Below are positions 1-8,092 of a stretch of DNA of 64,000 nt, piece after piece; the first letter of the stretch is position 1, and every line of letters starts with the position of its first letter. The stretch comes from Thermoplasmata archaeon (lineage in GTDB: Archaea > Thermoplasmatota > Thermoplasmata > Lutacidiplasmatales > UBA184). The notes beneath the pieces are model-generated. The model searched no databases. It was not told the DNA's origin and worked only from the letters and a program-made list of their open reading frames with translations. A program made the translations under genes and the position numbers. Location of the stretch: positions 334,311 through 398,310 of the forward strand of contig JAKIWV010000003.1 in NCBI GenBank assembly GCA_022749815.1, in the 5' to 3' direction.

Positions 1-846
1 GATCACGAGCGTTTGAAGGGTGTAGAGTGAGAGGCTCTGGTTCTTCGCTCCGGTGATGAGCTGGGCGACCGCGCCCGGAAGCGCCGCCCGGGCCGATGCG
101 TCGGCGCACGCCGCCACGTTGACGAGCGGGGACGCCGAAAGGCAGGCACCTGACGTCTGGTTGAATCCCGCCCCCGACGACGTGCCATTGTAGAAGGCGG
201 CGAGGACGGCCTGCGCCGGAGCCGGTTGGACCGACAGCATGCCCCACGCTTGGTCGAACGCTCGCCAGTTGGCCTGGGCCGGTGGGACCGACCCATTCTG
301 CACGAGATTTACCCAGTCGCTGACGTAAAGCGCCGGAGGGCCCCACACGAGGGCCGCCGATTGGTTTACCGCCGTGGGCAGGGAAGGGGAGGCGCCCAGC
401 GCTCCGCCAAGGAAGCCGAGTGCCAATTGAGCCTCCCCCGCTAGGTAGCTTTGGTACGCGGAATAGAGCGAGCTCACGGAGGTGACGTCGACGAGCCGAC
501 GATCCGTGGCCAGCGCGTTTGTGATCGCGAGCACCGTCGGTTGACCAGCGGCGGTGCCCACCCCCGCCCCCGTCAGAAGGACGAAAGTGTTCGAGCCGTT
601 CGCTTGACTCGGGAAGAGCCGTTCGATCTTGGTCTGCGCAATCACACTCGGTGCCGAGTCGGGGAGTGTGGTCGCTGAATTGGTCGTGACAGAGTTCACC
701 TGCACAATCGCGGGGACAGCGATCACGAGCAGGAGGACCCAGAAGATGATGGGATACCAAGGGTGACGGACGATCGTGCGCCCGAGGGCGCTGAAGACCC
801 GGGAGCCGGCCACGGGTGGGCGACCAGCGTAGTCGACGCCCTGCAC
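1..846 (-). CDS. MMPL/RND-type membrane exporter, N-terminal part (runs off left edge)
   Basis: This is an open frame on the minus strand with no stop before the window edge, giving 282 codons. Near the N-terminus a short cytoplasmic stretch is followed by RTIVRHPWYPIIFWVLLLVI, a first transmembrane helix preceded by Arg and His. After it comes a long extracytoplasmic domain with TKIERLFPSQANGSNTFVLL. This order (one helix, then a large periplasmic-type domain) is typical of MMPL/RND lipid or drug exporters. The start is uncertain: GTG at 846 is used here and TTG at 861 is possible. An in-frame stop lies at 956-958. A TATA-like GTATAGAC lies near 946-953. The rest of the protein, with the proton-relay helices, is outside the window. 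Confidence 0.72.
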   Translation of the reverse strand, partial: MQGVDYAGRPPVAGSRVFSALGRTIVRHPWYPIIFWVLLLVIAVPAIVQVNSVTTNSATTLPDSAPSVIAQTKIERLFPSQANGSNTFVLLTGAGVGTAAGQPTVLAITNALATDRRLVDVTSVSSLYSAYQSYLAGEAQLALGFLGGALGASPSLPTAVNQSAALVWGPPALYVSDWVNLVQNGSVPPAQANWRAFDQAWGMLSVQPAPAQAVLAAFYNGTSSGAGFNQTSGACLSASPLVNVAACADASARAALPGAVAQLITGAKNQSLSLYTLQTLVI

Positions 847-1195
847 CGATGGCTCCTCCAAGTTCGCGAACCCACCTCGAGCCGGAGGCTCCCTGGAGCC
901 CGAAGTGTCGGCGCGGGGAGGTCGCGCTACGTCGAGGAAGAGGAGTCTATACGCTTATGCCCGTTCCTGAGCGAGTTTTGAGTCCAGGAATTATTTCCGA
1001 CCCGGGCCGAAGGCGCTCCGCTGTTCCGAGATCTGACCGGCGAGGGGGAGATTCCCGGAACGTTAATCCACACCCGGACCGTATTGCAAGAGCCGAGAAA
1101 GTCGGATGAAGAGTTGGCCCGTGGGACCACGACCCCGGACGAGGATCTGAAGGCCAGTCCAGGCTGTTCCTGGCGTTCTGGTTGGGGCACTGGAG
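847..1195. other. Intergenic region between divergent genes
   Basis: About 350 bases separate the exporter from the secreted beta-propeller gene. Overlapping short open frames on both strands do not look like proteins. It holds the probable promoter of the exporter (TATA-like bases near 946-953, minus strand). AT-rich patches at about 988-997 and 1061-1069 could serve the plus-strand gene. No RNA gene was recognised. Confidence 0.5.
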
Positions 1196-2617
1196 TTGAA
1201 GAGGCAATTACTGGCAGTCCTCGTCATCCTTGTGGTGGGTTTGGCCGGGGCGTCTCTCTACCTCATCCTCCTCTCGACCTCCTCGCCTCCTCACGCGGCG
1301 ACGCCGGTGTCGACGGACTGCCGGTCGTCGACGGCATCCCCGTCGGGCTCGCCCCCGGTCGGAAACCTGACCGCGGGCAATTGGACGACCTACCACGGGA
1401 ATGATTCCCGGTCGGGGTTTCAATCGGCGGGGAGTATCAAGTCGGTTCAACCGCGGTGGGTGGGGCCTACCGGGCTCGATGGGCAGGTCTACGCGGAACC
1501 TCTACTCTGTGGGGACTCGGTTTTCGTCGTCACGGAGCAGAACTCGGTCTACGCTATCAACGCCACCACGGGCAACGTCGCTTGGCGGACGAATCTCGGC
1601 AACCCCGTCCCAGGATCCTCCCTTCCCTGCGGAGACATCAACCCGACTGGGATTACCGGCACGCCGGTAATCGACGTGGCCACGAAGACCCTCTTTGTTG
1701 TAGCGTTCCTGAACCCCGTCCATCATGTGCTTTTCGGGCTGAGCATCCGCAACGGGTCTGTGACTTCTCAGCTTCTGGTTGATCCTGTCGGAGCCGACCC
1801 CCACGTGGAGCAGGAGAGGGGCGCTTTGGCCCTTGTGAAGGGGGTCGTGTACATCCCCTACGGAGGACTGGACGGGGATTGCGGGGCGTATCACGGCTGG
1901 ATTGTCGGAGCGAAGACCGATGGGTCCGGAGGGCTCCTCAGCTACGAGGTGCCTACGGGGAGAGCCGGTGGGATATGGAGTGCGGCCGGCATCTCCGTGG
2001 GGGGGAACGGAAACCTTTACGTCGCGACGGGGAACAGTGATGCGACGGCGACCTTCGACTACGGCGACAGCGTCATCGAGCTTTCCCCCGCGCTCCAACT
2101 GTTGAGTTACTTCGCCCCAACGAATTGGGCCCAACTGAACTCCGGCGACACGGACGTTGGTTCGGTGGCGCCCATGATCCTGCCGGACGGGGACGTATTC
2201 CAAATCGGCAAGGAAGGGGTCGGGTACGTCCTCTCCGGAACCAACCTCGGAGGGATCGGGGGCCAGATTGCCGCGGGCAACATCTGTTCCGGAGCCTATG
2301 GAGGTACCGCCCGGGTCGGCCAATCAGTTCTGATACCCTGCCTGGATGGACTTGTCAAGCTGGTCGTAGGCCCCTCGACATTTTCCGTGACGTGGCAAAC
2401 GGCGAGCTTCGCCACTGGCTCTCCGATCGTGACCGGCGATATCGTCTGGGTGACCAACACCTCGACCGGGGACCTTTTGGGTTTCAACTTTTCAACGGGG
2501 CAGGAGGTCTTCTCTTTCTCACTGGGGACGGTGGATCACTTTGTGACCCCGGCGGCGTCGCCCGGGAGGCTATTCGTTGCAGCCGGAACCCAGCTGTTCT
2601 CCTTCGCGTTGCGATGA
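1196..2617 (+). CDS. Secreted or membrane-anchored PQQ-like beta-propeller protein
   Basis: The 473-residue product begins with a basic N-terminus and a hydrophobic segment (about residues 5-27), fitting a signal peptide or anchor. A Ser/Thr/Pro linker follows, then repeated beta-propeller blades of the quinoprotein type, for example SVYAINATTGNVAWRTNLG near residue 120 and VTNTSTGDLLGFNFSTGQEV near the C-terminus. No Trp-docking or PQQ-binding residues could be assigned, so an enzymatic role is not claimed. The start codon is TTG at 1196, just before the hydrophobic segment. It likely acts outside the cell as a binding or scaffold protein. The 273-residue open frame on the other strand is a shadow. 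Confidence 0.8.
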   Translation: MKRQLLAVLVILVVGLAGASLYLILLSTSSPPHAATPVSTDCRSSTASPSGSPPVGNLTAGNWTTYHGNDSRSGFQSAGSIKSVQPRWVGPTGLDGQVYAEPLLCGDSVFVVTEQNSVYAINATTGNVAWRTNLGNPVPGSSLPCGDINPTGITGTPVIDVATKTLFVVAFLNPVHHVLFGLSIRNGSVTSQLLVDPVGADPHVEQERGALALVKGVVYIPYGGLDGDCGAYHGWIVGAKTDGSGGLLSYEVPTGRAGGIWSAAGISVGGNGNLYVATGNSDATATFDYGDSVIELSPALQLLSYFAPTNWAQLNSGDTDVGSVAPMILPDGDVFQIGKEGVGYVLSGTNLGGIGGQIAAGNICSGAYGGTARVGQSVLIPCLDGLVKLVVGPSTFSVTWQTASFATGSPIVTGDIVWVTNTSTGDLLGFNFSTGQEVFSFSLGTVDHFVTPAASPGRLFVAAGTQLFSFALR

Positions 2618-2894
2618 ATTCGCTGCGAGGTCGGTCGAACATCCCTTCCATCGAAATTGTGCCCGAGGCTTGTTCCCTGACTGGTTTTGGGGGGACCGGC
2701 GGCTCGCGACGCGAAGGGCTTTGCGAAGGTCTAGTCGAAGCAGCTAGCTCCCTGGAACACTTCGAATGACCCGCGGAAGACCGATTCGGTCCTCCGTGCT
2801 TTGCGCCTCGTCGAATCCCGCTCGGAGCATCCCCCCATCGCCCACAGTAGGGCCTCAACAAAGTCGTTAACACTGGACCACATTCGCCTGAATC

Positions 2895-3095
2895 GTGCGG
2901 GCAAGAACGCTCCGCTACGAGATCATCGCCATGGGCGTTGTCTTCCCCATCGTGGCTTGGGTTTTTCTGTACATTCCGAGTCTCGTTGGAGCCGTGGTCG
3001 GGGTGGCGCTGATTCTGGTCGCGGCGTTGCTCGTCGGATTGGCTTTTCGACGACCACCAGGTCCGGCGATCACAACTGTACCGGCCCCGTACTAG
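2895..3095 (+). CDS. Small two-helix membrane protein, unknown function
   Basis: The 66-residue product has two predicted membrane helices (about residues 9-27 and 29-49), joined by a tight turn and followed by an Arg-rich, Pro-containing tail. The GTG start at 2895 lies 26 bases after the centre of a TATA-like GTTAACAC (2866-2873), fitting a leaderless mRNA and supporting this as a real gene. No family was recognised. It sits alone between the beta-propeller gene and tRNA-Ala. Confidence 0.5.
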   Translation: MRARTLRYEIIAMGVVFPIVAWVFLYIPSLVGAVVGVALILVAALLVGLAFRRPPGPAITTVPAPY

Positions 3096-3158
3096 TGCAA
3101 ACTCCGCCGTGTTAGCCGGAGGTCCTCCGTGCGGCCCTTTTCCCTCCGCCCGGCGAAG

Positions 3159-3230
3159 TGGACACGGGGGGATTTGAACCCCCGACCTCTGCTTTGCGAA
3201 AGCAGCGATCTTCCGCTGATCTACGTGCCC
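3159..3230 (-). tRNA. tRNA-Ala, anticodon CGC
   Basis: The minus strand folds into a full cloverleaf. The acceptor stem GGGCACG/CGTGTCC contains the G3:U70 pair that defines alanine tRNA. The anticodon stem CTGCT/AGCAG encloses the loop TTCGCAA, giving anticodon CGC. The T-arm has the loop TTCAAAT. The discriminator is A and no CCA is encoded, as in most archaea. There is no intron. A TTAAGG promoter box lies about 25 bases upstream on the same strand (near 3255). Confidence 0.96.
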
Positions 3231-3287
3231 GCGGCGCGGGCGACAGTCGATGTACCTTAAGCGGTTGTCGAGGACGCCCGGTGGGGT

Positions 3288-3905
3288 TCACGCAGCGACG
3301 GCGGCGGCGGGGTGTGCCTGGTCTCGCGGCGACGTGGACGCGTCGGCTCGGCCGGTGGACCCGGCCCGAGTGGTTCCCGAGTCGGGCGAGCCCGGGTTGG
3401 ACGGCGGGGAGCCCGGGGGGCCTCGAGGAGCGGAACGGGATCGGATGGCGATCAAGGCCCGCTCGTCCGAGTCGTACCGGAACAGTTCGGCGAAACGGCC
3501 CCAATTGATGATGTTCAGAACATACGAATCGCTCGGAGCCGTCGTGAACGCGAGCAGCCGCTGCACATCCTCCTCGGTCAGCCGGCCCTCGGGAGCGCTC
3601 TCGAGGGCGCGCAGGATGGTCTTGAACAGGGTCGTCTTCTTCAATTGGTCCCGGAGGATCGTCTTGCGATCCCGGATCGTCGCGGAGAGAAGCCGCCGAC
3701 CGGTGTCGGTAAACGACGCCTGGCCGTCGACGACCCTCAGTAGTCCCAGCGCTTCGGCGTACTCTAGCGACGGCAGGATCTCGTCGATCTCGAGGTCGAG
3801 GTCGTCGGCCAACCGGGCGACGTCTTCGGTCCCCTTGTGCTCGTTCAGCAGGACGAGCAACCCCATCATCTCGGTGGGCGACGCTTTTGGGAAAGTGGTC
3901 GGCAT
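3288..3905 (-). CDS. AAA-associated (ABC ATPase C-terminal) domain protein
   Basis: The roughly 205-residue protein matches the AAA_assoc_C type of domain that in many bacteria is fused to the C-terminus of nitrate/taurine-type ABC ATPases; here it is a separate gene. The conserved core runs from PTEMMGLLVLLNEHKG to NWGRFAELFRYD, followed by a low-complexity Pro/Ser/Arg tail. The start is set at ATG 3905 because the longer frame (GTG 3986) adds 27 unlikely residues overlapping the ATPase gene, and because a TTTTTAG box lies just upstream. It is the last gene of the ABC operon and likely regulates or stabilises the transporter. Confidence 0.75.
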   Translation of the reverse strand: MPTTFPKASPTEMMGLLVLLNEHKGTEDVARLADDLDLEIDEILPSLEYAEALGLLRVVDGQASFTDTGRRLLSATIRDRKTILRDQLKKTTLFKTILRALESAPEGRLTEEDVQRLLAFTTAPSDSYVLNIINWGRFAELFRYDSDERALIAIRSRSAPRGPPGSPPSNPGSPDSGTTRAGSTGRADASTSPRDQAHPAAAVAA

Positions 3906-3975
3906 GTTTCCTAGTGGTTCTCGGGTGGAACCCTCCGAGCGGGGCAATGGGCTAAAAAGGTTAGCCTCGCACGGG

Positions 3976-4803
3976 TCACTGGACACCCCCTGGCTCGCCA
4001 GGCGCGACGCCGGCGGGAGCTTTCGAAGCTGCCGTGCCGCCGCTGGCGCCGCCCTCGGTGATCAGGGAATACAGATAGTCCGTTAGTTCGTAGAACGCCT
4101 CGGATTTCCGGTCTCGGGGACGCGGCAACCTCACCGGTACTCCCGCGAGTACATGGCTCGGCCGGCGGGAAAGGACGATCACACGGTCGGCCATCAGCAA
4201 CGCTTCCTCGATGTTGTGGGTCACGAGGATCACGGCCTCCGGAGGCAGGCCGGGGTCCCGCCAGAGCTGGAGCACTTCCTCCCTCAGGCCCTCAGCGGTC
4301 AGCGGGTCGAGCGACGAGAACGGCTCGTCCATGAGGAGTACCGCGGGGTCGACGGCGAGGGCGCGGGCGAGGCCGACGCGCTGGCGCATCCCGCCAGAAA
4401 GCTCCCGAGGATACGCTTCCTCGAATCCCATGAGTCCCGTCACGGAAATGTACCGATCGACCTGGGAGGCGATCCGGTCGGGACTCCACCCCCGGGCGGT
4501 GAGCCCAAAGGCAACGTTCTCCTTGATCGTAAGCCACGGAAGCAGGGCGAAGCTCTGGAAGACCATCGCCATCTCGTTCGAGCACGTCGTGACGGGGTGT
4601 CCCCGGAATCGGATCTCCCCCGCCGTAGGTCGCTCGAGGCCTTGGATGATCCTCAACAGGGTGGATTTTCCGCACCCCGAGGGGCCGACGATCGCGACGA
4701 AGTCGCTGTCGGCGACGTCAAACGATACGTTGTTGATGATCGAGATCGTCCCGTGGTGAGAAGGATAGCTCTTCTGGATATCTTGAACCTCGATGAGCGC
4801 CAT
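3976..4803 (-). CDS. ABC transporter ATP-binding protein, nitrate/taurine (anion) type
   Basis: This 275-residue ATPase has all nucleotide-binding motifs: Walker A GPSGCGKST near residue 41, Q-loop FQSFALLPW, signature LSGGMRQRVGLARA, Walker B VLLMDEPFSSLD and the H-loop VTHNIEEAL. The spacing and the FQSFALLPWLTI sequence fit the NrtD/SsuB/TauB group that powers uptake of nitrate, sulfonates or related anions. It lies between the duplicated permease gene and the AAA-associated gene on the same strand, so the three form an operon. No substrate-binding protein is encoded nearby, so the substrate is unknown. Confidence 0.93.
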   Translation of the reverse strand: MALIEVQDIQKSYPSHHGTISIINNVSFDVADSDFVAIVGPSGCGKSTLLRIIQGLERPTAGEIRFRGHPVTTCSNEMAMVFQSFALLPWLTIKENVAFGLTARGWSPDRIASQVDRYISVTGLMGFEEAYPRELSGGMRQRVGLARALAVDPAVLLMDEPFSSLDPLTAEGLREEVLQLWRDPGLPPEAVILVTHNIEEALLMADRVIVLSRRPSHVLAGVPVRLPRPRDRKSEAFYELTDYLYSLITEGGASGGTAASKAPAGVAPGEPGGVQ

Positions 4804-4853
4804 GCTTTCCCCCGAGCTGTTCTCGCTCCCGATGCCGCCTCAGCGATTATGGA

Positions 4854-6587
4854 TCAGTCGTACCGGTACTTCTCAACGGCCCGGCGATACAAAGGCTTCC
4901 ACAAGAGCTCGTTGACCACGATCACCGTCCCGACCAGCGTGAGTAAGGCGGCCACGTAGACCGCGGGGATGTTCGCGTTGAAGCCAGAAACGATCAGCTG
5001 GCCGATCCCGGGGACTTGGTAGACCACCGCAGTACCCTTCGCCGTGCTGACGGACAGAGACTCGGCGACGATCAGCGTGTTCCAGCCCCCTCCGAACGCC
5101 GTGATCGAGCCCGTGATGAAGGCGGGAAAGACCGCCGGAAGGAGGACCCGGCGGAAGTACGGCCGACCTCGGACCCCGAAGGAGCGCGCGGCCTCGTCGA
5201 GGTCGGGGGGAAGGCTGCGCATGCCCGAGAGCAGGTTGAAGAAGAGATACCAAATCATTCCCGTCGCCAACATCAGCACCGAGGCCGCCTGGATTCCAAG
5301 ATAGTTCAGCAGCACAAGGACGATCAACGGAAAGACCGCCGTCGCCGGCACCGACGCCACGATCTCGACCAGAGGCAGGCCCACGCGCGCGACCCGGGGG
5401 CGGCGGGTGAGCAGGAGCGCGAGCGGGAATGCCACCGCGAGGGAGAGCAGGTAGGCAGCCAGGAGACGGCCGAGCGAAGAACCCAGGTCGAAGGGAATCT
5501 TCGCGATCTGGGCGAGAGCGACGGTCCCGAGGGGTCGGACAAAGATCGAGTAGATGGCCACTCCGATGGCGATCAGCAATAGCCACGAAATGACCAGCAC
5601 CACCCCGAGCGCGATGTATCGGGCCGCCGGCGCGGCGAACGACCGACGCCGAGTCGCCCCCCGTCCGAGGGCGAACGTGCCCAACGACACGAGGGGGGTG
5701 CTTGCAGTGATGAACCCAGTCCGGACGCGTCGGGCGAGGCCGGTCACCGCTCGGCGGAGCGGAGCGATCCCCCGGCGGGCTGGGGTGGTGGAAGCGTCCG
5801 CGTCTCCCGCGGGAGAGGTGTCGTAGCGGTACTTCTCCGCCCACCGGCCAAGTGGACGCCAGACAAGCAGGTCGAGAATAGTGATCAAGGCGATGAGCGC
5901 CACAAGCCCTGCGACGAGGGCGTTTCCGTCGTGGTTCCCCGCGGCAAACAGCAGATAGGTTCCGATTCCGGGGAGCGCCTGGGTCTTGCCGGCCGAGGCG
6001 ATGAACTCGGCCGCGACGAGGAAGAACCACCCACCGGTCCACGAAAGGACGGAGTTGTAGACGAGCCGGTTGATCGTGGCGGGGACCAGGACCTGACGAA
6101 TCCGCTGCCAGCCGTGGACTCCAAACGAGTCCGTCGCTTCCCGCATGTCCCCCGGGATCGACTTGAGCGATTCGTAGACGCCGAAGACCATGTTCCAAAC
6201 CATCGAGGTGAAGATGAGGAAAATCGAGGCGAGATTCAAGCCGATGACCGGGACGCCGGCGCGTGTCCCGAGCTCGATAAAGACGACGAGCGCAATGGGA
6301 AAGAATCCGAGGATCGGGACGGATTGCAGGATGTCGAGAATAGGGATCATGACCCGTTCGGCCGCCCGGTTCGTCGCGGCGAAGTAGCCGTAGACGAGAG
6401 CGAAAGCGAGGGACATCGAATAGGCGACTAGCATCCGGACGAAAGAGAACGAGAGATAGTACGTCGCCTGGGGAAGGTGGCTGAGGAATCCGAAATCGCT
6501 AGGACCGAGGGTGATCGCCGCACCGACCACCAGAACCGCCGGCGCGACGACGAGGAGGCCCCGCCGGCCCGAGGAGAGCAGCTTCAT
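4854..6587 (-). CDS. Duplicated ABC permease, anion-transport type
   Basis: This 577-residue membrane protein contains two complete BPD-type permease domains. Each half has the ATPase-contact EAA loop, EATDSFGVHGWQRIRQVL at about residue 150 and EAARSFGVRGRPYFRRVL in the second half. Each half also ends in the same signature, EKYRYD, at the domain junction and at the extreme C-terminus, so the fusion arose by tandem duplication. One chain would supply both transmembrane subunits of the transporter powered by the neighbouring ATPase. The family corresponds to the duplicated permease component described for archaeal anion ABC systems. The start is ATG 6587. Confidence 0.9.
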   Translation of the reverse strand: MKLLSSGRRGLLVVAPAVLVVGAAITLGPSDFGFLSHLPQATYYLSFSFVRMLVAYSMSLAFALVYGYFAATNRAAERVMIPILDILQSVPILGFFPIALVVFIELGTRAGVPVIGLNLASIFLIFTSMVWNMVFGVYESLKSIPGDMREATDSFGVHGWQRIRQVLVPATINRLVYNSVLSWTGGWFFLVAAEFIASAGKTQALPGIGTYLLFAAGNHDGNALVAGLVALIALITILDLLVWRPLGRWAEKYRYDTSPAGDADASTTPARRGIAPLRRAVTGLARRVRTGFITASTPLVSLGTFALGRGATRRRSFAAPAARYIALGVVLVISWLLLIAIGVAIYSIFVRPLGTVALAQIAKIPFDLGSSLGRLLAAYLLSLAVAFPLALLLTRRPRVARVGLPLVEIVASVPATAVFPLIVLVLLNYLGIQAASVLMLATGMIWYLFFNLLSGMRSLPPDLDEAARSFGVRGRPYFRRVLLPAVFPAFITGSITAFGGGWNTLIVAESLSVSTAKGTAVVYQVPGIGQLIVSGFNANIPAVYVAALLTLVGTVIVVNELLWKPLYRRAVEKYRYD

Positions 6588-6760
6588 CGTCGTTCGCCTC
6601 CCCCTGCGACCGCAGTTACGGTATCGCTTCGGCGCGCGCGAGACCGGACGCGATTCGCCCCCCGGGACCGCGCCTCGGACCTCCTCGGAGTATTTCTCAT
6701 TGGGCCATCTACCGCCTCAAAATACTACGGAACGGCGATTCCGTGCGCCGTTGCGGCAAC

Positions 6761-6768
6761 CGTTAAGA
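6761..6768 (+). promoter_or_regulatory. TATA box for the tRNA-Gln/tRNA-Leu transcript
   Basis: CGTTAAGA lies 30 bases before the first base of tRNA-Gln, the usual archaeal TATA distance. No similar box is obvious in the 33 bases before tRNA-Leu(UAG), so both tRNAs may be made from this promoter. Confidence 0.55.
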
Positions 6769-6794
6769 ATGGGCTCCGTCCCTCGCTCGCCTGT

Positions 6795-6901
6795 AGCCCC
6801 GTAGTGTAGTGGCCAATCATGCGAGACTCTGGATCTCGCGACGCAGGTTCGAATGCCGGGAGCCCCTACCGGCTCCCCGGCCGAGATTCCTGCCGGGGCT
6901 A
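6795..6901 (+). tRNA. tRNA-Gln, anticodon CTG, with an intron in the T-loop
   Basis: The acceptor stem AGCCCCG/CGGGGCT pairs over 7 bp and begins with A1, as known for archaeal tRNA-Gln. The anticodon stem CGAGA/TCTCG encloses loop CTCTGGA (anticodon CTG). The T-stem GCAGG/CCTGC is intact, but 41 bases lie between its arms instead of 7. Removing 34 of them restores a normal loop (TTCGATT, or TTCGAAT with a shifted boundary). The discriminator is A at 6901; no CCA is encoded. An intron-blind search could miss this gene or call it a pseudogene. Confidence 0.9.
6851..6884 (+). other. T-loop intron of tRNA-Gln (34 nt)
   Basis: The inserted bases fold into a strong hairpin: GCCGGG pairs with CCCGGC and AGCC with GGCT, with one bulged C and loop CCTACC. 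At the exon junctions a relaxed bulge-helix-bulge can form, with central helix GAAT/ATTC between exon stem GCAG/CTGC and the intron hairpin, and about 4-base bulges GTTC and CGAG. The exact cut could shift by a few bases. Confidence 0.8.
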
Positions 6902-6959
6902 CCTCTCTTCAACCCGTCGTGACTGCGTCACGGTGCGGGGGTGCTCCAGCTCGGCCAAA

Positions 6960-6986
6960 CTTCCGGCGAGGCCGGTAAGGGCTTCC
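6960..6986 (+). other. D-arm intron of tRNA-Leu(UAG) (about 27 nt)
   Basis: These bases separate the D-loop from the 3' strand of the D-stem (GAG at 6987-6989). They contain the hairpin CCGGC-GAG-GCCGG. Deleting 27 bases leaves a 13-base D-loop like that of other archaeal tRNA-Leu. The boundary is uncertain by a few bases. Confidence 0.75.
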
Positions 6987-7032
6987 GAGGCAGGGCTTAG
7001 AACCCTGTTGCCTAGGGCATTCGCCGGTTCAA

Positions 7033-7064
7033 AGGGGACCCGGCCTTTCGCCGGGTCCCGGGAA
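7033..7064 (+). other. T-loop intron of tRNA-Leu(UAG) (32 nt)
   Basis: The insert contains a perfect 10-bp hairpin, GGGACCCGGC with GCCGGGTCCC, around loop CTTTC. Removal gives T-loop TTCAACT. Because AA occurs on both sides, 7031-7062 is an equally good placement. Confidence 0.8.
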
Positions 7065-7156
7065 CTCCGGCCCCCCGCACTCCTCCCTCGCTTGCAGGAG
7101 GCATCGCCCTGACGAACCGACCCGAACCTCCCATCTCTCCCGAGGCGATCGAACGC

Positions 7157-8092
7157 ATGGAAGCCGAGGAGATCGACCGCCTCCTCACCCGGCTCGATCC
7201 CGTGATTTCGTCCCAGTCAGCCCTAGTCCACGTCAACCCCCCGGGCACGCCGACGGTGGCCGTCATCGGGGACACGCACGGTGACTGGCGATCGACGCGA
7301 GCCGCGATGGAGTGGTTCCTTGAATCGCCCTCTACCCGTGCCTTTGTCGGTCTCGGGGACTACATCGACCGCGCCCCGCCGGACTGCCCGGGTGGCTCCG
7401 CGGTGAACGCGCTGTACCTCCTGTCCATCGAGGCGGCGCATCCCGACCGGGTGTTCCTCATTCAAGGCAACCACGAAACCGCCCGTCGCATACCGGTCTC
7501 TCCTCACTCATTGCCCGACGAGATGGCGTCCCAGTGGGGGGAGGATCGACGTCGGTACTCGCGCCTCCTCGGTCTCCTCGAGCGAGGCCCGCTGGCGGGA
7601 TACACCTCGTCGGGCGTGTTCCTCGCCCACGGCGGGTTTCCTTCGCGGTTGGCGTCGCCCTGGACCGAACGATTCCGAAGCGTCGACGAGACACTTCTCG
7701 CCGAGCTGGCGTGGCGAGATATCGCAGCCTCCCGCCTAGACCGGGGCTTGTCCCCTTCTTTCAACGAGGAGGCGATGAACGAGTTCCTGCGCGCGACGGG
7801 ACTCCACGTCTTCCTCCGAGGACACGACCCTGGCGTCGTGGGCCGGCCGCTCTATCATGACCGGTGCTTGACCCTCCACACCTCGCGAATGTACGAGCGA
7901 TATGGCGGGATTCTGGTCGCGCACGTACCCTTGGATCGGCCGGTGAACTCACTCCGCGATATCGAGGTACTCCGCCTTCGGCCGGAGTCAGGCTCCCCGG
8001 TTCGGAAGACCCCTAGAAGAACTCGCGCTCCGCCGAACGGAGCTCCTGCTCCGAACGGGCGTTCCGATAGGCGTCCAGCAAACGGGCATTGA
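7157..8092 (+). CDS. PPP-family metallophosphoesterase (Ser/Thr phosphatase or diadenosine hydrolase like)
   Basis: The 311-residue protein has the signature metal-binding blocks of PPP phosphatases in order: GDTHGD near residue 38, GDYIDR near 70 (usually GDYVDRG), GNHE near 105, and later AHGG near 155 and RGHD near 223. It should use two metal ions to hydrolyse phosphoester bonds; whether the substrate is a phosphoprotein or a dinucleotide cannot be told. The last ~35 residues are Pro/Arg-rich and overlap the end of the convergent tsr3 gene by 80 bases. The start is ATG 7157; the frame is open upstream without another standard start nearby. Confidence 0.88.
   Translation: MEAEEIDRLLTRLDPVISSQSALVHVNPPGTPTVAVIGDTHGDWRSTRAAMEWFLESPSTRAFVGLGDYIDRAPPDCPGGSAVNALYLLSIEAAHPDRVFLIQGNHETARRIPVSPHSLPDEMASQWGEDRRRYSRLLGLLERGPLAGYTSSGVFLAHGGFPSRLASPWTERFRSVDETLLAELAWRDIAASRLDRGLSPSFNEEAMNEFLRATGLHVFLRGHDPGVVGRPLYHDRCLTLHTSRMYERYGGILVAHVPLDRPVNSLRDIEVLRLRPESGSPVRKTPRRTRAPPNGAPAPNGRSDRRPANGH

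Larger units (their letters stand above)
6935..7079 (+). tRNA. tRNA-Leu, anticodon TAG, with two noncanonical introns
   Basis: The acceptor stem is GCGGGGG/CCCCCGC with discriminator A (7079). The D-stem CTC/GAG is split by 27 extra bases after the D-loop sequence that ends GGCCAAA. The anticodon stem CAGGG/CCCTG encloses CTTAGAA (anticodon TAG at 6998-7000). A class II variable arm TGCC-TAG-GGCA follows, as expected for leucine. The T-stem GCCGG/CCGGC encloses 39 bases instead of 7. Removing two introns of 27 and 32 nt yields a regular tRNA-Leu. It starts 33 bases after tRNA-Gln on the same strand. No CCA is encoded. Confidence 0.9.
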
